Source: Labilibaculum sp. K2S
Lineage (GTDB): Bacteria; Bacteroidota; Bacteroidia; Bacteroidales; Marinifilaceae
DNA length: 64,000 nt
Assembly: GCF_030372765.1 (NCBI RefSeq)
Contig: NZ_JAUCMW010000002.1
Coordinates: forward strand, 13,285-77,284
Direction: 5' to 3'
Shown here: positions 1 to 9,200 of the stretch, piece after piece
Layout of the letters: every line of letters begins with the position of its first letter
Position numbering within the stretch: position 1 is the stretch's first letter
The notes under the pieces: generated by a model
The model's database searches: none
The model's input: the letters and a program-made list of their open reading frames with translations, nothing else
Told to the model about the DNA's origin: nothing
Program-made: the position numbers and the translations under genes

Positions 1-103
1 TCTCCCCAGCCCTCTCCTGAAGGCGAGGGAGTTTTGACAATCCTTTTCAAAAAAAACGAAGCTGTTTTCTCTTCTCCTTTAGGAGAAGGATAGGATGAGG
101 TAT
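1..103. repeat. Palindromic dispersed repeat A, copy 1 (cut by window edge)
   Basis: About 100 bp that is nearly identical to the copy at 119-223 and similar to the copy at 2192-2283. It contains two hairpins: CCCTCTCC, loop TGAA, then GGCGAGGG (one mismatch), and TTCTCC, loop TTTA, then GGAGAA (perfect). The right end is GAGGTAT, which in the complete copy at 2192-2283 mirrors the left end ATACCTC. It looks like a small non-coding REP- or MITE-type element. The left end is probably just outside the window. Confidence 0.8.
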
Positions 104-118
104 TGGGATAATTCTTAA

Positions 119-223
119 ACCTCTCCCCAGCCCTCTCCTGAAGGCGAGGGAGTTTTGACAATCCTTTTCAAAAAAAAACGAAGCTGTTTTCTCTTCTCCT
201 TTAGGAGAAGGATAGGATGAGGT
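119..223. repeat. Palindromic dispersed repeat A, copy 2
   Basis: Direct repeat of 1-103, separated from it by about 15 bp. It differs mainly by one extra A in an internal A-run. It carries the same two hairpins. The ends are ACCTC on the left and GAGGT on the right, a shorter version of the ATACCTC/GAGGTAT ends of the copy at 2192. Confidence 0.8.
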
Positions 224-289
224 CTGTGGAAGAGATGTGTTTTTAATGCCCCGGCTGAAGCAGGGGACAAAGGAAAAAGACCGAATCAT

Positions 290-353
290 TGTCATTCTGA
301 GCGGAGCCGAAAAATCCATTCATTAATAGGAGATGTTTCGACAAGCTCAACAT
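290..353. repeat. Palindromic dispersed repeat B
   Basis: The left arm TGTCATTCTGAGCG, then CCGAAAAATCC, is imperfectly complementary to the right arm GGAGATGTTTCGACAAG, then CTCAACAT. Together they form one long interrupted hairpin of about 64 nt. This looks like the REP-like elements common between genes in Bacteroidota. No coding potential is evident. Confidence 0.65.
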
Positions 354-803
354 AAAAATATTTAATGATTCAAATATGCTGTTGAATGTTGACTTATTTA
401 AATTCTTTTCATCCATTTCCCTAATTTTAAATTATAGCACAAAGGCAAAGAAAACAAGTTTATTAAACCGAAGATAAAATTGAGTGATGGCTAGAGCACT
501 CATGTTTTATACATTGATAATAATTGTTGTCTCATCATTTCTCATTCAACCTTACATCATACAGTATTTCCCCCAACACAATCCCAAATCTACCAAATTA
601 TATTCACCCAACCCACACCTAAATAATCAAAACACAAAAACTTATCCACATGTATCTTCCACCATAAACCTCTTTGCAAGCAAAAATCATAATTCACAAT
701 TGCACTCTATTTATAAAGCTTAAATTCTCACTCCCCCGTCTGAATTCAAAATAACAGCTCTCTATTGCACCCAACACATCCGCCCTGCAAAACTAAGGTG
801 CCG
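354..803. other. AT-rich gene-free stretch
   Basis: There is no convincing gene here. A 79-codon open frame at 484-723 has a hydrophobic start but a low-complexity Asn/His/Ser-rich remainder and resembles no family I know. I treat the stretch as intergenic DNA between repeat elements. Confidence 0.5.
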
Positions 804-1045
804 AAAAGCTGTTCAACGAGGCTGTTGGCAGCAAATCGAAGGCGAAATTGGCCTTCAACCACACGGTATCGTTAAATTTAAGGGGCAACAAGCTGTTTTT
901 CGCATGTGTAAAGAAGATTTGAGAGGCAGAATCGGTAAAAACCTCATCTGCAAAGGCAAAAACGAGAGGCAAACTGCTGTTTTTCGCGTATAGAATCACT
1001 TTCTCAACACAAAATTGGGGCAAACAGCCCCGTTGAGCATCTTTT
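804..1045. repeat. MITE-like element C with 26-bp terminal inverted repeats
   Basis: The left end (804-829, core GCTGTTCAACGAGGCTGTTG) and the reverse complement of the right end (1020-1045, core GATGCTCAACGGGGCTGTTT) match at about 22 of 26 positions. They bound a unit of about 242 bp. Inside, the motif GCTGTTTTTCGC occurs twice in direct orientation, near 890 and near 976. There is no transposase or plausible gene. The open frame on the minus strand at 793-1023 follows the repeat and is probably not a gene. Confidence 0.55.
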
Positions 1046-1366
1046 CAACTGTTAAATTAGCAAGCGCCGGATGTCGGAAGTGCTTATTTGTCTTAAAAAA
1101 ATGGATTAACAGGCTGAAAAGGAGGCTATGGGAAGAGAAATCATGCAAACAATCCCATCGAACGAGTCGTTCATGGTAAACAGATCTGCTTTACATTAAA
1201 AATGACAAAAATCTCACAAGATAGAAATTAATGCAAAATAAATAAAGTGTCAAACCTGCCAAGTTTAAAAATAGGCACTTAGCATAAATTAATTAACCAA
1301 TTACACTTATTGTTTATCAATATTTTTCTAAATTAAGCCTCGTTTAGTCCAAAATCGAATTAAAAC

Positions 1367-2119
1367 TTGAATATTATGAACCAAAAAATTTTTCATTACT
1401 GCAACACGTCCGAAATAAGTACGGTTGCAACCAATCTTTTAATTGCTTTTTCGAAAGGCGATTGGAGTGCAGATACGGCTTTAAGCCGCATTCTTGCAAA
1501 GCTGGGTATCGAAAATGAGATTTTCACGAAATCGATTCGTTTCTCGAAGAGTGGTACGCAGCCAAAAATCCTTCATGAAAAAGATGAGATTGCAGACCAA
1601 TTGTTTATCTGCACCAAGCTGTTTATTTGGGCAAACTTGCATGCTCCCGAAAAAGACATCGCCGAAAAGGCAGAGCTCATTTGGAATGTTTTCGATGCGC
1701 ACAATCTGAACCTGCACCGCCAGAGCTACGAAAGTCAGATGGCCTTAACAAAATCATTAACCGAGAGCATCAACCATCCTGATGTAAGACCTTCTTTAGA
1801 CGGTTTGACGGGTGTCTCCTCTCGTTTTGACGCTTTTGCCACTGCTTCGGAAGATTTCAGAAGTACTTTTGTAGAATTCCAACAATCTGTTGCTGGCTTA
1901 GAAAAGGTGACTCCTGCATCGACTCAAAAAAATGTGATCCGTAAAATTATTAACGATCAGCTAACTGCTTATCTGGATAGCATGGCGCTTGCTCTTCCTG
2001 AAAAGTACGATGCAATTAATCATGTAATTGCACAGCACATCGAAAGCATTAATACCAAAGCCCGCGCACGCAAAACCCGACATACCGCCACCGAACCGGA
2101 GCTGAACATTACAGAATAA
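1367..2119 (+). CDS. DUF6261-like protein
   Basis: This 250-residue protein is predicted soluble and mostly helical, with no signal peptide or membrane segment. The middle (about residues 105-165, around WNVFDAHNLNLHRQSYESQ and then LDGLTGVSSRFDAF) resembles the Bacteroidota DUF6261 family, which has a similar length and an equivalent VFD...Y motif followed by LGLT. Its function is unknown. The C-terminal tail is basic (KARARKTRH). An earlier in-frame ATG gives the first residues MNIMNQK; the second ATG at 1376 is equally possible. The gene stands alone, with small palindromic repeats on both sides and a clear terminator after it. The family call rests on recalled motif similarity only. Confidence 0.6.
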   Translation: MNIMNQKIFHYCNTSEISTVATNLLIAFSKGDWSADTALSRILAKLGIENEIFTKSIRFSKSGTQPKILHEKDEIADQLFICTKLFIWANLHAPEKDIAEKAELIWNVFDAHNLNLHRQSYESQMALTKSLTESINHPDVRPSLDGLTGVSSRFDAFATASEDFRSTFVEFQQSVAGLEKVTPASTQKNVIRKIINDQLTAYLDSMALALPEKYDAINHVIAQHIESINTKARARKTRHTATEPELNITE

Positions 2120-2147
2120 CGAATTATTATTTGGACTAAAAGGAAAG

Positions 2148-2177
2148 AAGGAACGGATTTGATCTGTTCCTTTTTTT
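2148..2177 (+). terminator. Rho-independent terminator after the DUF6261-like gene
   Basis: Inverted repeat AAGGAAC...GTTCCTT with a short loop, followed by a run of seven T. Confidence 0.8.
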
Positions 2178-2191
2178 GTGACTATTAGAGA

Positions 2192-2283
2192 ATACCTCTC
2201 CCCAACCCTCTCCTGAAGGAGAGGGAGTTTAAAAACCGAAGCTGTTTTCCCTTCTCCTTTAGGAGAAGGATAGGATGAGGTAT
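2192..2283. repeat. Palindromic dispersed repeat A, copy 3 (complete)
   Basis: Complete 92-bp unit in the same orientation as the two copies at the window start. The outer 22 bases at each end are inverted repeats of each other (17 of 22 match, with perfect ATACCTC and GAGGTAT tips). Inside are a perfect hairpin CCCTCTCC-TGAA-GGAGAGGG and a perfect hairpin TTCTCC-TTTA-GGAGAA. It lies between two convergent genes. Confidence 0.8.
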
Positions 2284-2296
2284 CAGAACAAATAAA

Positions 2297-3733
2297 TTAT
2301 TTCCTTCGCACCAAGCACAATCCTAAAAAGGTTAGCGCCCCGTTAATCATCAGCAATTCAAACCCGATGGCAATTCCAAACCAATCCACCGAATTATCTT
2401 TTAGGATGTAACAGATTATCGGTGATAAAATGGCAACAACAGGTACTAAATTATCTTTCACCTGCAGTTTGGTAAACAAGCCAAATGCATACAATCCCAA
2501 CAAAGGACCGTAGGTGTAGCCGGCAATGGTAAAAATGGCAGCAATTACCGAATCGTCGTTAATGGCACGGAATATCAATATCACAACAAGTAAGAGCAGC
2601 GAAAACAAAACATGCGACCGGAATCTTAATTTTCTGGTTCGTTCTTCATCATTTTCGTCTGCACCTAAAATATCAACCGTAAAAGATGTTGTTAATGCTG
2701 TTAATGCCGAATCGGCGCTCGAATAAGCGGCCGCCATCAGTCCAATTAAAAAGAACAAGCTAACCACGGGTCCCAAATGCTGCGTTGCCAATATCGGGAA
2801 CAAATCATCTCCCCGTTCAGGAATTGCAATGCCTTCGTGCTGGGCAAAAATCAGCAGCAAAGCACCCAAAATCAGAAATAATAAGTTCGCCGGAATAAAA
2901 GCAAAGCCATACCAATACATGTTCTTTTTGGCTTCGCCCAGATTTTTACAACTCAGGTTTTTCTGCATCATGTCCTGATCCAAACCGGTCATTACAATGG
3001 TAATGAAAGCTCCGGTGAAAAATTGCTTGAAGAAGTTCTGCTTGCTTTGCCAATCACCAAACTCAAAAACTTTTGAATAATCGCTTTCGCTGATGGTGTT
3101 GGCTAAACCAGTGATATCCATATTTAGTTTATCCATGATCAGGTAAATACTGATACCTACCGCCAAAAGCATAAAGAGAGTTTGAAGTGTATCGGTCCAG
3201 ACAATGGTTTTTATTCCACCCTTAAAAGTGTACAGCCAAATCAGCAATATGGTAATTAAAACAGTTACAAAAAATGGAATGTTCCAGGCATCAAAAACCG
3301 TAATCTGCAGCACATTTGCCATTAAAAACAATCGAAAGGAAGCCCCAATGGTTCTGGATAGTAAAAAGAAGGATGCTCCGGTTTTATAGGCAGTTTTGCC
3401 AAAGCGACCATCCAAATAAGAATAAATTGAGGTGAGATTTAGCTTGTAATAAAGTGGCAGCAGAATGTTGGCCACAACTACATAACCCAGCATGTAACCA
3501 AACACCATCTGCATGTAGGTAAAATCGATGGACTTTACCCATCCCGGAACCGAGATGAAAGTAACGCCGGAAAGCGATGCTCCCACCATACCGAACGCCA
3601 CCACATACCACGGCGATTGTTTGTTGCCAACAAAGAAAGCCTTATTATCGGCCTTTCGACCCGTAAAATAAGATATGAGCAGCAAAAGGAAAAAATACCC
3701 AACTACAACAAGCAGAATAGAAACTGGTGACAC
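2297..3733 (-). CDS. Sodium:solute symporter (SSS family)
   Basis: Polytopic inner-membrane transporter of the SSS family (Pfam PF00474), which couples Na+ influx to solute uptake. About 13 hydrophobic segments are visible. Family signatures include the N-terminal GRKADNKAFFVGNKQSPWYV region, the SLSGVTFISVPGWV stretch, and AAAYSSADSALTALTTSF, which carries the conserved Ser residues near a Na+ site. The substrate cannot be told. The frame opens further upstream at a TTG (3769) that lies inside a dispersed repeat. I prefer the GTG at 3733, which gives MSPVSILLVVVGYFF, the usual start just before the first membrane segment. The gene is convergent with the DUF6261-like gene and diverges from recR. 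Confidence 0.88.
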   Translation of the reverse strand: MSPVSILLVVVGYFFLLLLISYFTGRKADNKAFFVGNKQSPWYVVAFGMVGASLSGVTFISVPGWVKSIDFTYMQMVFGYMLGYVVVANILLPLYYKLNLTSIYSYLDGRFGKTAYKTGASFFLLSRTIGASFRLFLMANVLQITVFDAWNIPFFVTVLITILLIWLYTFKGGIKTIVWTDTLQTLFMLLAVGISIYLIMDKLNMDITGLANTISESDYSKVFEFGDWQSKQNFFKQFFTGAFITIVMTGLDQDMMQKNLSCKNLGEAKKNMYWYGFAFIPANLLFLILGALLLIFAQHEGIAIPERGDDLFPILATQHLGPVVSLFFLIGLMAAAYSSADSALTALTTSFTVDILGADENDEERTRKLRFRSHVLFSLLLLVVILIFRAINDDSVIAAIFTIAGYTYGPLLGLYAFGLFTKLQVKDNLVPVVAILSPIICYILKDNSVDWFGIAIGFELLMINGALTFLGLCLVRRK

Positions 3734-3767
3734 AGGCTGAATTTTAAAATGCAGATCAAAAATACAC

Positions 3768-3800
3768 AAACCTAGCAGGTTTCGAAAACCTCACAGGTTT
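3768..3800. repeat. Short palindromic repeat (AAACCTnnnAGGTTT, twice)
   Basis: Two adjacent palindromes, AAACCTAGCAGGTTT and AAAACCTCACAGGTTT, in the divergent region between the symporter and recR. This looks like a widespread intergenic repeat of Bacteroidota; a regulatory role is not excluded. Confidence 0.5.
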
Positions 3801-3819
3801 AAATTCAATTCTAAATTGT

Positions 3820-3827
3820 TACTTTTG
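3820..3827 (+). promoter_or_regulatory. -7 promoter element for recR
   Basis: TACTTTTG fits the Bacteroidota -7 consensus TAnnTTTG, 27 nt before the recR ATG. No clear -33 TTG at the usual distance. Confidence 0.4.
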
Positions 3828-3854
3828 GGGTAGACTAAAGAATCGATCGTAAAA

Positions 3855-4478
3855 ATGAGTTACACCAATTTCCCTTCCAAGCTTCTTGAGAATGCTGTTG
3901 CTGAGTTTTCAAAACTTCCCGGTATAGGAAGAAAAACGGCATTGCGCCTTGTTTTGCATTTACTAAACCAACCCAAGGAAGATGTAAATCTTTTCGGTTC
4001 ATCCATCATCCAATTGCGCAATGAAATTAAGCATTGCAATTCCTGCTTCAACATCTCCGACACTTCTTTGTGCGACATTTGTGCCAACCCAAAGCGCGAT
4101 CATGAAACCATTTGTGTGGTAGAAAGCATCCGCGATGTAATGTCAATTGAAAGAACACAGCAATTTAATGGGATTTACCATGTTTTGGGTGGAATTATCT
4201 CCCCCATGGATGGAATTGGTCCCAGCGATCTAAAAATTGAGCCATTAATTCAGAAAGTAAGCGAAGGCAAAGCAAAGGAGATTATTTTAGCTTTGAGTAC
4301 TACCATGGAAGGAGATACAACCAACTTTTACCTCTATAAAAAACTAAACAAATTTAAAGTGCCCATAACAACCATTGCAAGAGGCGTTTCCATTGGCGAT
4401 GAGTTGGAGTATACCGATGAAATTACACTGGGAAGATCAATATTACACAGAACCCTGTTCGATCAGAATTTACAATAA
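3855..4478 (+). CDS. recR: Recombination mediator protein RecR
   Basis: 207 residues, the usual RecR length. RecR works with RecO (and RecF) to load RecA on gapped DNA. Visible features are the helix-hairpin-helix near the N-terminus ([19 protein letters not shown]), a four-cysteine zinc finger (CNSCF...LCDIC, about residues 57-73), and a Toprim domain ([28 protein letters not shown] onward) ending in the RecR tail [22 protein letters not shown]. It is a single gene with its own likely promoter. The next gene, E2, begins 207 bp later. Confidence 0.97.
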   Translation: MSYTNFPSKLLENAVAEFSKLPGIGRKTALRLVLHLLNQPKEDVNLFGSSIIQLRNEIKHCNSCFNISDTSLCDICANPKRDHETICVVESIRDVMSIERTQQFNGIYHVLGGIISPMDGIGPSDLKIEPLIQKVSEGKAKEIILALSTTMEGDTTNFYLYKKLNKFKVPITTIARGVSIGDELEYTDEITLGRSILHRTLFDQNLQ

Positions 4479-4606
4479 CCAATTAGTAATTAGATAAAGT
4501 TCGGAGTTCCGCAATTCAAGAACAAGTTTATTGAATACTTGAAACTTGATCCTTGCAACTTTTTACTTAATCCTTGTCACTTGAAATAATCCCTTTTCGG
4601 ATGTGT

Positions 4607-4636
4607 TTGTCCGTTTCTGTAATTTTATTAATTTCG
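4607..4636 (+). promoter_or_regulatory. Candidate promoter of the E2 gene
   Basis: TTG at 4607-4609, 19 nt spacer, then TAATTTCG at 4629-4636. This is one mismatch from TAnnTTTG. The E2 ATG is 50 nt downstream. Confidence 0.4.
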
Positions 4637-4685
4637 TGTAGTATTTAGACTAAATAAACACAATCAAAAAAAACACAACGCTAAC

Positions 4686-6005
4686 ATGGCTAAAATAGAA
4701 ATCCTGATTCCCGCAATGGGTGAAGGAATCACAGAAGCAACAATTACTCAATTTCTTAAAAAAGTTGGTGATTTTGTTGAAGAAGAAGACCCAATCATAG
4801 AAATTGCAACCGATAAAGTTGATTCAGAAATTCCCGCTCCTAAAGCAGGTAAAATCGTAAAATTCCTTTTTAATGAAGGTGACACTCCTAAAGTGGGAGA
4901 TGTAGTTGCCATTTTAGCAACCGAAGGAGAAGAAACAGATACTGAAAATATAGAAGAAAGCCCAATACAGAAAGAACAGGAACTAATATCAGAAGATTTT
5001 GCAGCACCTGTTCTTTTAGAAACAATAGCTCCTCAAATCAGCAATAAAACTGAAGGTGGTACTTTTATTTCTCCTTTGGTGAGAACAATTGCCAGGACTG
5101 AAAATATCACCACCGATGAATTAAACCAAATTCCAGGTACAGGAGAAGCCGGCAGAATCACGAAAAAAGACATTCTTCAATATCTGGAAGATAAAAAATC
5201 ACAACCAACCCAATTGAGTCCTGCTGAACCAATTGTTGCTCCAATTGGTTCGGGATCATCTGCTGTAGTGGCAGCTCACAAAAGCTACGAAGGCGAAAAT
5301 GTTGAGATCATTGAAATGGATCGTATGCGCAAACTAATTGCACAATACATGCTCAGTTCAAAACAGATCTCTCCTCACGTAACTTCCTTTATTGATGTTG
5401 ATGTTACCGGTTTGGTAAATTGGAGAAATAAAGTAAAAGATGAATTCCTGAAAAAGGAAAATCAGAAACTGACCTTCACTCCTATTTTTGTTGAAGCGGT
5501 TACCAGTGCATTAAAAGATTACCCAATGGTTAATGTTTCTGTTGATGGTGATCGGATTATTCGTAAAAAATATATCAATATCGGAATGGCAACGGCTCTT
5601 CCGAGTGGCAACTTAATTGTTCCGGTTATTAAAGCAACCGATGAATTAAACCTGATTGGTATCACCACAAAAGTAAATGATCTGGCTGAGCGGGCAAGAA
5701 ACAACAAACTTCAGCCCGACGAAATAAAAGGCAGTACCTTTACCATCACCAACCTTGGCGCATTTGGAAGCACCACAGGAACGCCAATTATTAACCAACC
5801 AGAGGTAGCAATTCTTGCGGTTGGCGCCATAAAAAAGAAGCCGGCTGTAATTGAGACTCCTCATGGAGATACAATCGGCATCCGACAAATTATGGTTTTA
5901 TCCCTTTCGTATGACCATAGAGTTGTTGATGGAGCTCTTGGAGGTATGTTTCTGAAAAGAATTGCTGAAAACTTAGAAAATTTCGACATGAAAAGAACAA
6001 TTTAG
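4686..6005 (+). CDS. Dihydrolipoamide acyltransferase (E2 of a 2-oxoacid dehydrogenase complex)
   Basis: 439-residue E2 core protein. An N-terminal lipoyl domain (about 1-78) carries the lipoylated Lys in IATDKVDSEIPAP. A linker leads to a peripheral-subunit-binding domain (about 128-165, FISPLVRTIARTENI...GRITKKDILQYL). The C-terminal catalytic acyltransferase domain (about 205-435) ends with the active-site motif SYDHRVVDGALGG (His and Asp). It transfers an acyl group from E1 to CoA. The partner is probably the fused E1 at 21809-24253, which is also alone; E3 is not in the window. Branched-chain or broad 2-oxoacid specificity is likelier than strict pyruvate, but the sequence does not decide. 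Confidence 0.93.
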   Translation: MAKIEILIPAMGEGITEATITQFLKKVGDFVEEEDPIIEIATDKVDSEIPAPKAGKIVKFLFNEGDTPKVGDVVAILATEGEETDTENIEESPIQKEQELISEDFAAPVLLETIAPQISNKTEGGTFISPLVRTIARTENITTDELNQIPGTGEAGRITKKDILQYLEDKKSQPTQLSPAEPIVAPIGSGSSAVVAAHKSYEGENVEIIEMDRMRKLIAQYMLSSKQISPHVTSFIDVDVTGLVNWRNKVKDEFLKKENQKLTFTPIFVEAVTSALKDYPMVNVSVDGDRIIRKKYINIGMATALPSGNLIVPVIKATDELNLIGITTKVNDLAERARNNKLQPDEIKGSTFTITNLGAFGSTTGTPIINQPEVAILAVGAIKKKPAVIETPHGDTIGIRQIMVLSLSYDHRVVDGALGGMFLKRIAENLENFDMKRTI

Positions 6006-6022
6006 GGTCTTTAAAATAGAAA

Positions 6023-6057
6023 AAAAAAGCCATTGAATCCACTTCAATGGCTTTTTT
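6023..6057 (+). terminator. Terminator after the E2 gene
   Basis: AAAGCCATTGAA, 5-nt loop, TTCAATGGCTTTTTT: a perfect stem with a T-run. The A-run on the other side would let it act in both directions. Confidence 0.85.
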
Positions 6058-6202
6058 ATGTCAATTCCTTGACCATTACTCAAAACATCAAACAAAATTA
6101 TTTATTTTGTATAGTATAAACGTATAACATTGACTACTTTAGCAACAATTTAAAAATGGCAGAGAAAGTTGTGAGTTTTTATTAACAATTCTGCTTTTTT
6201 AT

Positions 6203-6210
6203 TACATTTG
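6203..6210 (+). promoter_or_regulatory. -7 promoter element for the TPR/PD40 protein gene
   Basis: TACATTTG matches TAnnTTTG exactly. Transcription would start near 6217, upstream of both candidate start codons (TTG 6248, ATG 6332). Confidence 0.4.
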
Positions 6211-6247
6211 TTATTGGAGTTTGACCCTTATCTACTATATTTAGTTA

Positions 6248-9200
6248 TTGTTAATTAATTTAAACCATATAACCTGTTCAACAGCCCATAAACTGAACAA
6301 AAAGACACCTTTTGCGCTAAAGGTTTTTTTTATGGTTCTTATCTCTGTTTTAATAGGGATAACTAACTCTCACTCTCTTTTTGCTTCTCCTAAACAGCAA
6401 AAAATTAAATCGAAAAGGCAATATCAAATCGCAGAAAAATTTCTGGACAATCGAAACTATTCAAAAGCAGCCCTCATTTACAAAGAGTTACTTGATGAGT
6501 CCTCCCGAAATGCTGATCTAAATTTCAAACTAGGATTGTGCTATTTGAACATTATTTCAGAAAAAGAAAAATCTGTTGACCTGTTAGAAAAGGCTATTCA
6601 ATACACCAGCTCAAAAAACAATGTTTCGATGGATGTATACTTCAATTTGGCTAAAGCATATCATGCCAATTACCAATTTAAAGAAGCCCTAAAAGTTTAC
6701 AAGGATTTATTACAGATCATTTCACCTCAGAATACATCCTTTAGAAATGATATTCAGCGCAATATTCAGATGTGTAAAAATGGTATTGAATTGATGAAAA
6801 ACCCGGTAAACATCTCCATCATCAATCTGGGAAATAAAATAAACACCGAATTTTCTGAACATAGCCCGGGAGTTACTGCTGATGAAAGCACCATGGTTTT
6901 CACTTCCAGGAGAAACGGTACCGGAAGCAAAATTGATTCTGACGGTCAATATTTCGAAGATATCTATATCACCCACCGCATCAATGGAATTTGGTCAGAT
7001 CCGGTTGGAATTGCAAAACTAAATACAAACGATCACGATGCCTCCATCTCCATTTCGGCTGATGGACAAGAACTTTACATTTACAAAGCCGGCTATGTTA
7101 ACAGCCGGGAATCCGAAGGCGGAGATATTTATAGAAGCAGGCTGAATGGCAATGAGTGGAGCGAACCTGAAAAACTGGCTCCTGTTATTAACTCATCAAG
7201 TAAGGAAAGTCATATTTCAATTTCGGCTGATAACAGAACAATATTCTTTTCCAGTAATCGTCCGGGCGGATTTGGCGGCATGGATGTTTACACCGTTACC
7301 AAACTTCCGAACGGCAAATGGGGGCGCGCAAAAAATCTGGGACCTGCTATCAATACTGAATATGATGACGATGCTCCCTTCATTCACCCCGATGGAAAAA
7401 CCTTATATTTTAGTTCTGCCGGACATAAAACGATGGGAGGATTGGATATTTTCAAAAGTGTAAACATCAAAGGTCGCTGGACTACACCGGTTAATGTCGG
7501 TTATCCAATTAATTCAACAGATGATGATATTTATTACACTCCAACACCCGATGGTAAAAGAGCGTATTTTGCTTCCTACCGAAAAGGAAGCTTTGGAAGA
7601 ACGGACATCTTTTTAATCAAAACTCCTGACGAAAATACAGCAGGACTATTTGTACTAAAAGGAAAAGTTATCAATTCGAGTGGCAACGTGGTTTTAAATT
7701 CTAAAATCACAGTAAGTAAAGATGGAAATGTAATTGGAATTTATACACCAAATGCCGCAACGGGTAAATTCCTGTTTATTGTTGATGCCGGTAAAAAATA
7801 CGATATCGAAATTGTAGCTGAAGGTTACAGAACCCTTCGTACTGTTTTAAATATCCCACCCGAATTCGCAAATAAAGAAAATCACAGTGTTATTACCCTG
7901 CTTCCGTTAACATTGAGAACCAAGGATGAACCGGACTATCCAAACACTTTGGAACTGATCGATTTGGATGAAAGTAAACTAAGTGAAATTGGTTCACTTC
8001 CTCTTGGCAAAGATTCTATTCCTGAAGATAAAAAGTTCATGACTCCTGAAGTTACCAGTGATACAATCAGTGCAAATGAAGAAGGTAAAATCGATTCTGT
8101 TGTACCGGCCGAAATTAAAAAGGATATAGTAAGTGCAAAAGACAAATCTGGTATTGCCGCTATTCTTCCTAAAACAAATCTGATTCCAATAAAAAATCCG
8201 GTAACAATACAGGAAGTGAAAAAAGACGAACCAACTGAAAATATTGATAGCGAGGAGCAAAACAACTTAGTTAAAAAATCAATCATTAGTGCCCAAGACT
8301 CAAAAGTTGAGATATTGGATTCCGGTAATTTAGCATTCACATTGGATTTAGGGAATTTTAATTCTCCGCAACCAGAACTTTTTGAAAGCCTTGATGGTGT
8401 GAAAGAGACCATTGGTCCGGACAAGAAATACCACTACACCTACGGTAAGTTCAAAGATTATAAGAAAGCAGCTAAAGCTCAAAAGGATATTGTTTCTAAA
8501 GGATTCACAGCTTCGAAAATTAAAATTTTATCGAATGATAATTTAATTAAAGAACAAACTGGTGGAGAAACCTATTACACCATTCAAATAATGGCACTGA
8601 AACTATACGTTGAAGCAGACTTTTTTGATAATCTGGATAATGTAAAAGCTTTCCGCGGAGGCGATGGCTTTACCCGATATACCTATAAAAAATACACCTC
8701 GTATCAGAAGGCAGTTACCGAAATGAACAGATTGATTCGAATGGGATATTGGGATGCATTTGTTCGTACTGTGATCAACGGTCAATTGCTGTATTCCGGA
8801 ATGAAATATTCCGAAAAAGACACCTACACCATTCAGGTAATGGCGCTTCGAAATCCTAAACCCTTATCTTTCTTTGCTGATTTGGGTAATGTTACTGTCT
8901 TCTCTGATGTGAATGGATTGTATCGCTATACCTATCGAACATATCAAAATAAAGGTGCGGCTGTTAATGATTTAGGATATGTTCTTAAAAGAGGCTACTG
9001 GGATGCTTTTGTAAGGAAATCTCTTTCGGGAGAACATGTATTGAATTTCAATACTAATGAAGCAGACAACTTCTACACGATTCAGGTAATGGCGCTTCGA
9101 AACGCCAGATCTCTTTCTTACTTTAACAACTTAGGAACTGACAGTCTTCAGATTTACGAGGGAAACGATGGTTTATCCAGATATACTTTTCAAAAATATT

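Noticed and set aside
1..223. Possible CRISPR-like direct repeats
   Set aside because: Only two units, about 100 bp long, with a spacer of about 15 bp and no cas genes; these are palindromic dispersed repeats.
47..319. 90-codon minus-strand ORF
   Set aside because: It runs through repeats A and B; its repeated peptide only mirrors the DNA repeats.
484..723. 79-codon plus-strand ORF with hydrophobic start
   Set aside because: Low-complexity remainder, no family resemblance, no promoter pattern, repeat-rich surroundings.
793..1023. 76-codon minus-strand ORF
   Set aside because: Lies within the inverted-repeat element 804-1045 and follows its boundaries.
7936..8424. 162-codon minus-strand ORF inside the TPR/PD40 gene
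   Set aside because: Antisense shadow of the low-complexity linker of a clear gene.
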